Assembly: GCA_021325555.1 (NCBI GenBank)
Contig: JAJPGY010000030.1
Span: forward strand, 1 to 64,000
Source: Pseudomonadota bacterium
GTDB lineage: Bacteria > Cyanobacteriota > Vampirovibrionia > Obscuribacterales > Obscuribacteraceae
DNA: 64,000 nt
Direction of reading: 5' to 3'
This document shows, piece after piece, positions 24,717-31,585 of the stretch (positions are counted from its first letter, which is position 1; each line of letters begins with the position of its first letter). The position numbers and the translations under genes were made by a program. Under the pieces are notes generated by a model. It searched no databases and was not told the origin of the DNA. It was given only the letters and a program-made list of their open reading frames with translations.

Positions 24717-25220
24717 ATGAAACATCTGCTCATAAGCTCGGTTGGACTCTTGCTTGCCTTGCTCGTCTGCCTGCCTGCCAACGCGCAGTTCGGCAGCGAC
24801 GCATTCTCGGCCGGTGACGCGGGACAGCAATCGCGCAGCAACCCGATTACCGGCAGTCAGACCAACACAGTCATGACCGGACAGTCGCCGATGTTGCAGG
24901 GCGCGACCAATGGAACCATTGGTCCGCAAGCAGGCGACGCCACGGTTGTTCAGGGGGTCAACACGGCCGGAACGGTGCGTGTCAACAACCTGGCCAACCT
25001 GGAGGCGTTGCTCAACATCATCGCCAACGGCATGGAGATCCTCGGCATCGCCTGGGGTGGCCCGACGATGATCATGGGCTTCATGCACATGGCTGCGGGA
25101 ACGCAAGATGCGATGAAACGGGTGCTCTTCGGGGCCGCCGGCGTGACCGGGGGTCTGGCAACGCCTGGTGCCATTAACTGGCTGGTGGCGTCTGCCCGGG
25201 ATGCGAACCTGTTCAGCTAG
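24717..25220 (+). CDS. secreted VirB2/TrbC-like pilin-family protein, copy 1
   Basis: The 167-residue precursor has a signal peptide (residues 1-23, ending PANA) followed by a 144-residue chain starting QFGSDAFSAGDAG. The middle holds GATNGTIGPQAGD. The C-terminal half has two hydrophobic stretches (about mature 70-100 and 111-137) separated by HMAAGTQDAMKR, the two-helix layout of VirB2/TrbC pilins. Family assignment is by pattern only. The mature chain differs from the other three copies at one residue (GQQ for GTQ), although the DNA differs at many synonymous sites. The signal peptide is unlike the others. GAGGAG precedes the ATG by about 10 nt. No VirB4, VirB8-10 or coupling protein gene is nearby. 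Confidence 0.85.
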   Translation: MKHLLISSVGLLLALLVCLPANAQFGSDAFSAGDAGQQSRSNPITGSQTNTVMTGQSPMLQGATNGTIGPQAGDATVVQGVNTAGTVRVNNLANLEALLNIIANGMEILGIAWGGPTMIMGFMHMAAGTQDAMKRVLFGAAGVTGGLATPGAINWLVASARDANLFS

Positions 25221-25266
25221 CAAGCAACGTCTGAACCAAGCGCAAATCGAGTGGGGGCGGGCTCAG

Positions 25267-26349
25267 TCATGGCTCGCCCCATCCGATTTGATCGTCGCGG
25301 GCGAATCCGGCGTATAAATCCGCCGCACAGTCGGTCGCCGGCGAGTGGGCATCCATCGGCAGAGGGCCCAGCTTCTGGCACACCGCGCGCAGGCCGATGA
25401 ACTTCTCCACCGCTCTTTCATTGACAGGATGATCCATGTACAGCTCCAGCACGCGTCCCTTGTCGTGGGCGGACAGTTGCACAGGCGGCTCCTCCACGTT
25501 CATGCAGTAGTACACGTTGTCCGAGCGATTGGCAAGGTGCTTCATGATCCCCACGGCATGCCCGATCTCGTGAAGGACGACCGCGCGCAAGAGCCGCGAG
25601 TCTATGGTCCGCATCGAGCCGCCCTGATAGGCAAATACATCGATCTCTGCCCGCACCGCGTGCATCCGGTGATGGCTGTCCGAGCACAGAAAGAGGGTCG
25701 TGTTGCCGCCATCCGGTAAGGTCGGTGCGCCGCGCGGGGCCGTCTTCGATCCCTCATATTCGGCGTACCGCTTCTCCGGCTCATTCCACCGGCATATTAT
25801 GTTCGCCTGCTTCGGGTCGGCCGTATCCACAAAGTCCAGCTTGCCGCCCATGGCGCGAACCCAGGGGTACAGCCCCTCATGAAACTCGTTGCGCAGCCGA
25901 TCGTCATAGCCCGCTGCACCTGAATCGGGGAAACAGACCTTGAGCGGCCCCTTCCTGGCGTCCCAGGCGATGTCCGGCCCCTTTTCCAGACGGAACCTCT
26001 CGAGTGCATGCCGGCCCTCAATTGCGTTTCGCTCCTCCCATGCCCTCTCGAAGCAGAACCAGAGCGGGGCGACCCTCAGGTATCTGGTCAGCCAGATGCA
26101 CAGCTCGAGATCTCTTTTATCTGCCCGGCGATAGATCGAGGCAATCTCCTGGAGCACCGCCGGGTTATCCCTGCAGCGGGCGTAAATCCACTCGAACTGC
26201 CTCCACGCTTCATCCCAGCTCTTGCGCAGGCATGCCGCCTTGCCAAGGTACAGGTGATGCCTAAACGGGTTCTTCTCCAGGGCGGCCGCGCGTCGATAGA
26301 GCTCGGGCAGCACTGACGCTGCCGGCTGCTCCGACCAGATTTCGGCCAC
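25267..26349 (-). CDS. metzincin-like zinc metalloprotease with helical-repeat N-terminus
   Basis: The 360-residue frame has a TPR-like helical region (about residues 5-110) and a C-terminal protease domain with HEIGHAVGIMKH. This is the complete HExxHxxGxxH zinc motif of metzincins such as matrixins, followed by a possible Met-turn (YYCMN). It lacks its own signal peptide, and the GTG at 26349 has no ribosome binding site. The overlapping upstream frame (to 27083) in the -1 phase carries a signal peptide and a pilin-like motif. The two may be one gene broken by an indel (inference). It is convergent with pilin copy 1. Substrate is unknown; processing of the pilin-like proteins is a possibility suggested only by location. 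Confidence 0.75.
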   Translation of the reverse strand: MAEIWSEQPAASVLPELYRRAAALEKNPFRHHLYLGKAACLRKSWDEAWRQFEWIYARCRDNPAVLQEIASIYRRADKRDLELCIWLTRYLRVAPLWFCFERAWEERNAIEGRHALERFRLEKGPDIAWDARKGPLKVCFPDSGAAGYDDRLRNEFHEGLYPWVRAMGGKLDFVDTADPKQANIICRWNEPEKRYAEYEGSKTAPRGAPTLPDGGNTTLFLCSDSHHRMHAVRAEIDVFAYQGGSMRTIDSRLLRAVVLHEIGHAVGIMKHLANRSDNVYYCMNVEEPPVQLSAHDKGRVLELYMDHPVNERAVEKFIGLRAVCQKLGPLPMDAHSPATDCAADLYAGFARDDQIGWGEP

Positions 26350-27083
26350 GACAACAGCGGTCGACCTTCTCCTTTTGCCAGCGCAAGAATCTTCTGCAGC
26401 GAGCCAGCGTCATCTCCGGCCAGCGGCCCGGCCGGCCGCTCGATTCTCACAGCCCGCGGGGCGTTGAGCTCGCGCATGGCCTGGTTGACTTTCCAGGGCG
26501 AAGCAAGCGATCGAAAGAAGACGATCTTGATGGTCCCCTCATCGCGGCCGCCGGCGTGCGGCCAGGGCATCCCGCAGGCCGTGCACCAGGCGCGCGGGAT
26601 TGCGGTATTAACACCGCCGACCACCGTGGAGTCGCCCGCCTGCGGGCCGATTGTTCCGTTGGTCGCCCCCACCAGCAGAGCGCGGCCATGGACCGGACTG
26701 CGGCCCGCGCGAGCGATCGGAAAGCGCAAGCTTGTTTCCGCCTGATCGGCGGCAAACGGATCGGTTTGCCAGCAAGCACTCTCGCCCCGCGGTTCCGGTA
26801 CCGCGAACGGATCGGCCTCCGGATTTCCGCGGCCGCCCGCATTACCCGGAGCCGAGGCCCTGAGCGACGAGTTTGCCGGCCGGCGGGACGGGCACTCGAC
26901 ATAGAAGTCCCGGAAAGAGAGCCTCAGGCAGCGTGACGCGGCCCCGGCGTCCCCTGCCAGGGGCGCGCCGCCGCCAAACTGCGCTGCCGCCGGATGAGCC
27001 GGCCCGAGCGCGGCGGCGATGGTGACGGCGATGCCGCCGAGCCGGGAGGCTGCCCGGACAGGCAGAGAAGGTTGGTATGTCAT
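26088..27083 (-). CDS. secreted protein with pilin-family motifs, likely 5' part of the metzincin gene
   Basis: This frame begins with a signal peptide ending HPAAA. AQFGGGAPLAGDAG follows, which mirrors AQFGSDAFSAGDAG of the four pilin-like copies. Near residue 180 it has GATNGTIGPQAGDSTVVGGVNTA, almost identical to the pilin core, but the two hydrophobic helices are missing. A globular-looking segment (TIKIVFFRS to LALAKGEG) follows. After about 26370 the frame reads as the shadow of the protease frame and ends at 26088. So the meaningful part is about 26370-27083, and a frameshift or sequence error near 26360-26375 would join it to the metzincin. An alternative start is 27116. Confidence 0.6.
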   Translation of the reverse strand: MTYQPSLPVRAASRLGGIAVTIAAALGPAHPAAAQFGGGAPLAGDAGAASRCLRLSFRDFYVECPSRRPANSSLRASAPGNAGGRGNPEADPFAVPEPRGESACWQTDPFAADQAETSLRFPIARAGRSPVHGRALLVGATNGTIGPQAGDSTVVGGVNTAIPRAWCTACGMPWPHAGGRDEGTIKIVFFRSLASPWKVNQAMRELNAPRAVRIERPAGPLAGDDAGSLQKILALAKGEGRPLLSWPKSGRSSRQRQCCPSSIDARPPWRRTRLGITCTLARRHACARAGMKRGGSSSGFTPAAGITRRCSRRLPRSIAGQIKEISSCASG

Positions 27084-27203
27084 TCTGGTGATTTTCACGG
27101 CCCACCCGAGCCGCATGTTGTCAACAATAGTGAGCGGCGCCGATTTTGACCATGGGGAAATTAGGGTATTGTTGATGTAGGTTTATTCTGGGTTCGCCTC
27201 CCC

Positions 27204-28391
27204 ATGCAAGAGCTTCACATTCCCGAAGGGATCAACTACGAGTGCACCGGCTGCGGCAAATGCTGCACCGGCTGGACGGTGCCGATGACGCCGCAAGACC
27301 ACAAGAGGATCTCGGCCGTCGACTGGGGCGCGGAGTCGGAGAGATACGCGGGCAGGAAGCTCTTCCGGCTGCTCAAAGACTACGAGAAGGCCGGCACGCC
27401 TTACTCGCACGCCATCTGCCCGGGCGACGACGGCTTCTGCCCGTTCCTGGTGGACAATCTCTGCTACATCCACGGGCAGTACGGCGGCGCCTTCAAGCCG
27501 TCCATGTGCCAGCTTTTCCCCTACTGTTTCAACGAGACCCCGTCGGGCGTCTACGCCACGGTCTCTTTTGTGAGCATGGGGGTCGTCTACAACTCCGGCA
27601 AAGCGCTCGCCGAGCAGAAGGAGCTGCTCGAGCAGAAACTCGAGCTTTTCCGCCGGATGTACCCCGGGCACCATCCCAACTGGTCCCGGCTGCAGCTGGC
27701 CGTCGGGCGCCCGATGAGCTGGGACCAGTATCTCGAGCACGAGAAACAGCTGCTCGCGTTCCTCAACGACCGGACGTTGCCGATCGAGGAGCGCATGCTC
27801 AAGGGATCCCAGTATCTGGTATCGCAGCTGGGCGCACCACAGGCGGTGCAGCTCGGGCCGGAGGCTGCCGCCCTGAACAAGCTGGACCGGCACCTCCTGA
27901 CCGCCCTGCACCGGATGTATTTCCCCGCCAGGCCGCTCGGCAAGGGCGAATGCGATTTCAACATCTGGCGCTTTGCCTACCAGTTCCTGTACCAGGGCGC
28001 CCGGATCGCTTTCCCCGACCGTTCCTTCACCTTCGAGGAGCTGCACGGATTCCCATGGCCGTCCGGCGACGCGGATATAGAAGATCTCCTTTACCGGTAC
28101 TTTTTCTCGCGCATCTTCGGCAAGCTGTACTTCGGGGCGGGCTTCGGCCAGCTCAGCCTGCTCACCGGGTTCCATCACCTTATCCTTACCCTTGCCCTTA
28201 TCAAGCTGCAGGCCAAGGCCTGGGCAAAATCGAGAGGGGCTCCGCGGGTGAGCATGGTCGACATGGTGGCGACCATACGCGAGCTGGAGAAACGGCTGGG
28301 CGAGTCCAGGCTGGGCGGCTGGGAGGCGGGTGCCTGGGAGCTTTTCCTGCAGAGCCCGATGAGGGCGCGCCGGCTGCTCGCTTACGCCTGA
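27204..28391 (+). CDS. YkgJ-family cysteine-cluster protein
   Basis: The 395-residue cytoplasmic protein begins with CTGCGKCCTGW (residues 12-22). Further on it has CPGDDGFCPFL and CYIHGQ...MCQLFPY, the spaced Cys pattern of the YkgJ/UPF0153 family, thought to bind zinc or an Fe-S cluster. The remaining ~270 residues are helical and without recognised motif. The function of the family is not established. It lies between pilin copies 1 and 2, divergent from the metzincin region; a maturation role there would be speculation. No strong ribosome binding site is seen before the ATG. Confidence 0.8.
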   Translation: MQELHIPEGINYECTGCGKCCTGWTVPMTPQDHKRISAVDWGAESERYAGRKLFRLLKDYEKAGTPYSHAICPGDDGFCPFLVDNLCYIHGQYGGAFKPSMCQLFPYCFNETPSGVYATVSFVSMGVVYNSGKALAEQKELLEQKLELFRRMYPGHHPNWSRLQLAVGRPMSWDQYLEHEKQLLAFLNDRTLPIEERMLKGSQYLVSQLGAPQAVQLGPEAAALNKLDRHLLTALHRMYFPARPLGKGECDFNIWRFAYQFLYQGARIAFPDRSFTFEELHGFPWPSGDADIEDLLYRYFFSRIFGKLYFGAGFGQLSLLTGFHHLILTLALIKLQAKAWAKSRGAPRVSMVDMVATIRELEKRLGESRLGGWEAGAWELFLQSPMRARRLLAYA

Positions 28392-28453
28392 TCCGGAGCG
28401 GCGGCGCCCATAAGTAAGGAAGGGCGGCGCGGCCTTGGCCGGCAAATTTTTAG

Positions 28454-28482
28454 TTGACAATCCCTCCCGCCTGGTGTAAATT
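28454..28482 (+). promoter_or_regulatory. sigma70-type promoter for pilin-like copy 2
   Basis: TTGACA at 28454-28459 is followed by exactly 17 nt and TAAATT at 28477-28482. The -35 matches consensus perfectly and the -10 in four of six positions. Transcription would start near 28489, giving an ~80-nt leader to the ATG at 28570. Confidence 0.7.
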
Positions 28483-28569
28483 CTGCTCACGATTTCAAGG
28501 GGGCGCACTTGACGCGTTCCAGGTTTCTTTCTTACTACGACAATAGAAAACACATAGCAGGAGGTCTGC

Positions 28570-29088
28570 ATGAACAGGTTTTCGAAAATTACTATGGCCG
28601 CTCTGGGCGCCTCTTTCGCAGCCGCTCTCGCCCTGGGAGCACCGGCAAACGCCCAGTTCGGCAGCGACGCTTTTTCAGCGGGTGACGCCGGCACGCAGTC
28701 GCGCAGCAACCCGATCACGGGCAGTCAGACCAACACGGTCATGACCGGCCAGTCTCCTATGCTTCAGGGCGCCACCAACGGCACCATCGGCCCGCAAGCC
28801 GGTGATGCCACCGTGGTCCAGGGCGTCAACACAGCCGGCACGGTCCGTGTCAACAACCTGGCTAACCTGGAAGCCTTACTCAACATCATCGCCAACGGCA
28901 TGGAAATCCTCGGTATCGCATGGGGTGGTCCGACGATGATCATGGGCTTCATGCACATGGCCGCTGGCACACAAGATGCCATGAAGCGCGTTCTTTTCGG
29001 TGCAGCCGGTGTCACCGGCGGTCTGGCAACCCCCGGAGCCATCAACTGGCTCGTTGCCTCCGCTCGCGACGCCAACCTGTTCAGTTAA
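28570..29088 (+). CDS. secreted VirB2/TrbC-like pilin-family protein, copy 2
   Basis: The 172-residue precursor has a 28-residue signal peptide ending in PANA and the common 144-residue mature chain. The mature chain is identical to copy 4 and differs from copy 3 at one residue (L for M in KRVLFG) and from copy 1 at one. AGGAGG precedes the ATG by about 7 nt. A strong promoter lies upstream and an intrinsic terminator follows 24 nt after the stop, so it is an independent, probably highly expressed unit. TTACTAC occurs 38 nt before the ATG, at nearly the same distance as in copies 3 and 4. No cysteines are present in the mature protein. Confidence 0.87.
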   Translation: MNRFSKITMAALGASFAAALALGAPANAQFGSDAFSAGDAGTQSRSNPITGSQTNTVMTGQSPMLQGATNGTIGPQAGDATVVQGVNTAGTVRVNNLANLEALLNIIANGMEILGIAWGGPTMIMGFMHMAAGTQDAMKRVLFGAAGVTGGLATPGAINWLVASARDANLFS

Positions 29089-29111
29089 GGGCGGCGTTTC
29101 GATTTCTAGCA

Positions 29112-29139
29112 AAAGAGGGGGGCCTCGGCTCCCCTCTTT
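29112..29139 (+). terminator. intrinsic terminator after pilin-like copy 2
   Basis: AAAGAGGGG (29112-29120) pairs with CCCCTCTTT (29131-29139) around a 10-nt loop, ending in a short T-run. It lies 24 nt after the stop codon. Confidence 0.8.
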
Positions 29140-29195
29140 ATTGCACGCTGAAGCGATGCTTAAAGTTTCTTGTCAAGCGCGCCATTCAATGTTTT

Positions 29196-29223
29196 TGTCA
29201 CAAAAGCATGCTTCAATGTGACA
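29196..29223 (+). promoter_or_regulatory. 28-nt dyad TGTCACA-N14-TGTGACA
   Basis: TGTCACA (29196-29202) and TGTGACA (29217-29223) are exact inverses, with a further AGCATGCT palindrome between them. It lies about 80 nt upstream of pilin-like copy 3 and resembles a dimeric regulator site. The half-sites are reminiscent of CRP/FNR-type boxes, but the spacing is not canonical. Confidence 0.45.
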
Positions 29224-29230
29224 GGTTTGG

Positions 29231-29251
29231 AAATTGGCACTTGGCCAATTT
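29231..29251 (+). promoter_or_regulatory. 8-bp hairpin upstream of pilin-like copy 3
   Basis: AAATTGGC (29231-29238) and GCCAATTT (29244-29251) are perfect inverted copies with a 5-nt loop. A related TTGGCAC word occurs in the leader of copy 4, so part of the element is shared. Confidence 0.4.
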
Positions 29252-29303
29252 TGGTTCTCGGATCGTTTACTACAAATTCAGGCATTGGCCCAAGGAGGCA
29301 CTC

Positions 29304-29828
29304 ATGCGCGTTTCTTTTACTAATCTTTTGCACTCGATTACGGTGGCCGCCGCAGTCGTTGCCGGTCTCTCCTTCGCGGCGCCGGCATACGCCCAGTTCG
29401 GCAGCGACGCCTTCTCCGCCGGTGACGCCGGCACCCAGTCGCGCTCCAACCCGATTACCGGCAGCCAGACCAATACGGTCATGACCGGTCAGTCGCCGAT
29501 GCTGCAGGGCGCCACCAACGGCACCATCGGACCGCAGGCCGGTGATGCCACCGTCGTGCAGGGCGTCAACACCGCCGGCACCGTGCGCGTGAACAACCTG
29601 GCCAACCTGGAAGCGCTGCTCAACATCATCGCCAACGGCATGGAGATCCTCGGCATCGCCTGGGGCGGGCCGACGATGATCATGGGCTTCATGCACATGG
29701 CCGCCGGCACCCAGGACGCCATGAAGCGCGTTATGTTCGGGGCCGCGGGCGTGACCGGCGGTCTGGCAACACCGGGCGCCATCAACTGGCTGGTTGCCTC
29801 CGCCCGCGACGCCAACCTGTTCAGCTAA
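29304..29828 (+). CDS. secreted VirB2/TrbC-like pilin-family protein, copy 3
   Basis: The 174-residue precursor has a 30-residue signal peptide (MRVSFTNLL... ending PAYA) and the common 144-residue mature chain, with Met instead of Leu in KRVMFG as the only difference from copies 2 and 4. The start is ATG 29304 with AAGGAGG 7 nt upstream; a longer frame from 28920 overlaps copy 2 and is rejected. The leader carries a dyad, a hairpin and TTACTAC at 37 nt before the ATG. The signal peptide and leader are clearly related to those of copy 4, so these two are the most recent duplicates. An intrinsic terminator follows. Confidence 0.87.
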   Translation: MRVSFTNLLHSITVAAAVVAGLSFAAPAYAQFGSDAFSAGDAGTQSRSNPITGSQTNTVMTGQSPMLQGATNGTIGPQAGDATVVQGVNTAGTVRVNNLANLEALLNIIANGMEILGIAWGGPTMIMGFMHMAAGTQDAMKRVMFGAAGVTGGLATPGAINWLVASARDANLFS

Positions 29829-29858
29829 CGGCAGGCTCGCCAGGCAAAATCCATCAGG

Positions 29859-29886
29859 AGGGGAGTTTCGGCTCCCCTCTTTTTTC
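29859..29886 (+). terminator. intrinsic terminator after pilin-like copy 3
   Basis: GAGGGGAG (29859-29866) pairs with CTCCCCTC (29873-29880) around TTTCGG and is followed by six Ts. It lies 30 nt after the stop codon. Confidence 0.9.
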
Positions 29887-29931
29887 ATATTTGGATAAAA
29901 TCAGAGTTCCAGGGACAGGGGAGGCGGGATC

Positions 29932-30735
29932 GTGGCAATTGACTCCTACCCGGCGGTTGCCTTAATGACGATTTTAACGTCGGTGCTGGCTGCCGCCGGG
30001 CTGCTTGTTGCTCGCCGGATGATGGGGGTGGAGAGGCTGAAGCACTACCACGAGGTAGGGGGAAGCCTCCTGCAGATTGTGGCGACCATGTACGCGGTGC
30101 TGCTGGGGCTCATCGTCGTGGACGCGATGACCAAGTTTCAAACCGCGCGCAACATAACCGAGCAGGAAGCGAACGCGCTGGCAGACGTCTTTCTGCTTGC
30201 CGAGCACCTGCCCGCCGCCGAAAAGAGCCACGTCCAGAAACTTTGTCTCGACTATACGAATGATGTGATCAACCACGAGTGGAAGGCAATGGATGACGCC
30301 ACGGTCAGCCCCGCCGCTCAAAGGGCCGCTGTATCGCTCATGAAAACGATCATGAGTTTCGAGCCGAAAACGCAAAGCGAGCAGGGCATCTATCCGCTGG
30401 CCGTGCAGGAGGTCTGCCAGATCTGGGACGCCAGGCGCGCTCGTCTTAACTTCTCCAGCTACGGGTTGCCGGCCATCGAGTGGGTTGCCCTCATCGCAGG
30501 CGGCATCGTCACGGTGGTCTTTACCTACTTCTTCGCCATCGAGAACTGGAAGGTGCAGATGTCCATGACGGTGATGGTGACCCTCATCATCTCACTCAAT
30601 CTCTACCTGGTCGTTCTCTTCGGCTACCCGTTCTCGGGCGACCTGAGGGTCTGGCCGGACGCCTTCCGGGTGGACAAGTCCATGTTCGCCGGCGAGCTGG
30701 GCATGGCCGCCGATTCACCCGCCCCGATCCGCTAG
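29932..30735 (+). CDS. DUF4239 membrane protein (bestrophin-like)
   Basis: The 267-residue protein has two N-terminal helices (about residues 6-26 and 42-62), a soluble helical region of ~120 residues (QEANALADVFLLAEHLP...) and two C-terminal helices (about 183-203 and 212-232). This matches DUF4239, which is annotated as bestrophin-like without proven function. The GTG start at 29932 has GGGAGG at 7 nt. It lies between pilin copies 3 and 4 but has its own flanking signals. A 17-bp perfect palindrome follows the stop. Confidence 0.82.
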   Translation: MAIDSYPAVALMTILTSVLAAAGLLVARRMMGVERLKHYHEVGGSLLQIVATMYAVLLGLIVVDAMTKFQTARNITEQEANALADVFLLAEHLPAAEKSHVQKLCLDYTNDVINHEWKAMDDATVSPAAQRAAVSLMKTIMSFEPKTQSEQGIYPLAVQEVCQIWDARRARLNFSSYGLPAIEWVALIAGGIVTVVFTYFFAIENWKVQMSMTVMVTLIISLNLYLVVLFGYPFSGDLRVWPDAFRVDKSMFAGELGMAADSPAPIR

Positions 30736-30763
30736 TCACCCCACTCAGGCAGAAAATTGAAAA

Positions 30764-30802
30764 GCGAGGCTGCGGATTCCGAGGAGGAATCCGCAGCCTC
30801 GC
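30764..30802. repeat. 17-bp perfect inverted repeat
   Basis: GCGAGGCTGCGGATTCC (30764-30780) and its exact inverse (30786-30802) flank a 5-nt loop, 28 nt after the DUF4239 stop. No T-run follows on the plus strand, but TTTTCAATTTT follows on the minus strand. It may be a terminator or a dispersed palindromic element. Confidence 0.75.
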
Positions 30803-30842
30803 GCAGCCCTTATAAAATGTAATCCAGACAACAAAACCATGC

Positions 30843-30871
30843 TTGACTTCGAGCCGCGCTTCCTGTAACGT
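30843..30871 (+). promoter_or_regulatory. candidate promoter for pilin-like copy 4
   Basis: TTGACT (30843-30848), a 17-nt spacer and TAACGT (30866-30871) form a moderate sigma70-like promoter about 80 nt upstream of the ATG. That is the same distance as the promoter of copy 2. Confidence 0.45.
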
Positions 30872-30951
30872 ATGCGGACGGTTGGCACCTTCGCCCGACC
30901 TTTTTTGGAAACACTTACTACACAATCAGGCGTTGACCCCAGGAGGTTCTC

Positions 30952-31476
30952 ATGCGCATCTCTGTTAGCAGTCTTTTGTCGCAAATGGCTATGGCAGCCG
31001 CCGTCGTCGCCGGTATCACCCTGGCGTCTCCGGCGTATGCCCAGTTCGGATCGGATGCCTTCTCGGCCGGCGACGCCGGTACCCAATCGCGCTCCAACCC
31101 GATAACCGGCAGCCAGACCAACACCGTCATGACCGGACAGTCGCCGATGCTGCAGGGCGCCACCAACGGTACCATCGGTCCCCAGGCCGGTGACGCGACC
31201 GTCGTCCAGGGCGTCAACACCGCCGGCACCGTGCGCGTGAACAACCTGGCCAACCTCGAAGCATTGCTCAACATCATCGCCAACGGCATGGAAATCCTGG
31301 GCATCGCCTGGGGCGGACCGACCATGATCATGGGCTTCATGCACATGGCCGCCGGCACGCAGGACGCGATGAAGCGTGTACTTTTCGGAGCTGCAGGTGT
31401 AACCGGCGGCCTGGCAACACCCGGTGCCATCAACTGGCTCGTTGCCTCCGCCCGCGACGCCAACCTGTTCAGCTAA
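30952..31476 (+). CDS. secreted VirB2/TrbC-like pilin-family protein, copy 4
   Basis: The 174-residue precursor has a 30-residue signal peptide (MRISVSSLL... ending PAYA, related to copy 3) and the common 144-residue mature chain, identical to copy 2. AGGAGG lies about 6 nt before the ATG and TTACTAC 37 nt before it. Many synonymous codon changes separate the gene from copies 1-3, so the identity is not due to a very recent duplication. Either strong protein-level constraint or partial gene conversion has kept it. An intrinsic terminator with a GCAA tetraloop follows. Confidence 0.87.
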   Translation: MRISVSSLLSQMAMAAAVVAGITLASPAYAQFGSDAFSAGDAGTQSRSNPITGSQTNTVMTGQSPMLQGATNGTIGPQAGDATVVQGVNTAGTVRVNNLANLEALLNIIANGMEILGIAWGGPTMIMGFMHMAAGTQDAMKRVLFGAAGVTGGLATPGAINWLVASARDANLFS

Positions 31477-31510
31477 CACAACGGTTTTCCCCCGCCAACG
31501 CCAGCCAGAG

Positions 31511-31532
31511 ACCTCCCGCAAGGGGGGTTTTT
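31511..31532 (+). terminator. intrinsic terminator after pilin-like copy 4
   Basis: ACCTCCC (31511-31517) pairs with GGGGGGT (31522-31528, one G-U) across a GCAA tetraloop, followed by five Ts. It lies 35 nt after the stop. Confidence 0.85.
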
Positions 31533-31585
31533 GGTCTTTTCGTGGATAATGATTGCAATTGATTCCTGGCCAGGGAACCTCCACC

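Noticed and set aside
26340..26390. Programmed -1 frameshift joining the pilin-like head to the metzincin
   Set aside because: The overlap shows no X-XXY-YYZ slippery heptamer or clear downstream stem. An indel or two separate genes explain it better.
28920..29828. 302-codon frame covering pilin-like copies 2 and 3
   Set aside because: Its first 128 codons overlap copy 2 in another frame and its terminator. The real start is ATG 29304 with a strong ribosome binding site and signal peptide.
24717..31476. Transposon or integron cassette array carrying the pilin-like copies
   Set aside because: No transposase, integrase, target duplications or recombination sites are seen, and copies are separated by unrelated genes and terminators of different sequence.
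24717..31476. Full type IV secretion locus
   Set aside because: No VirB4/VirB11 ATPase, VirB6 or VirB8-VirB10 homologue, relaxase or coupling protein is recognisable anywhere in the window.
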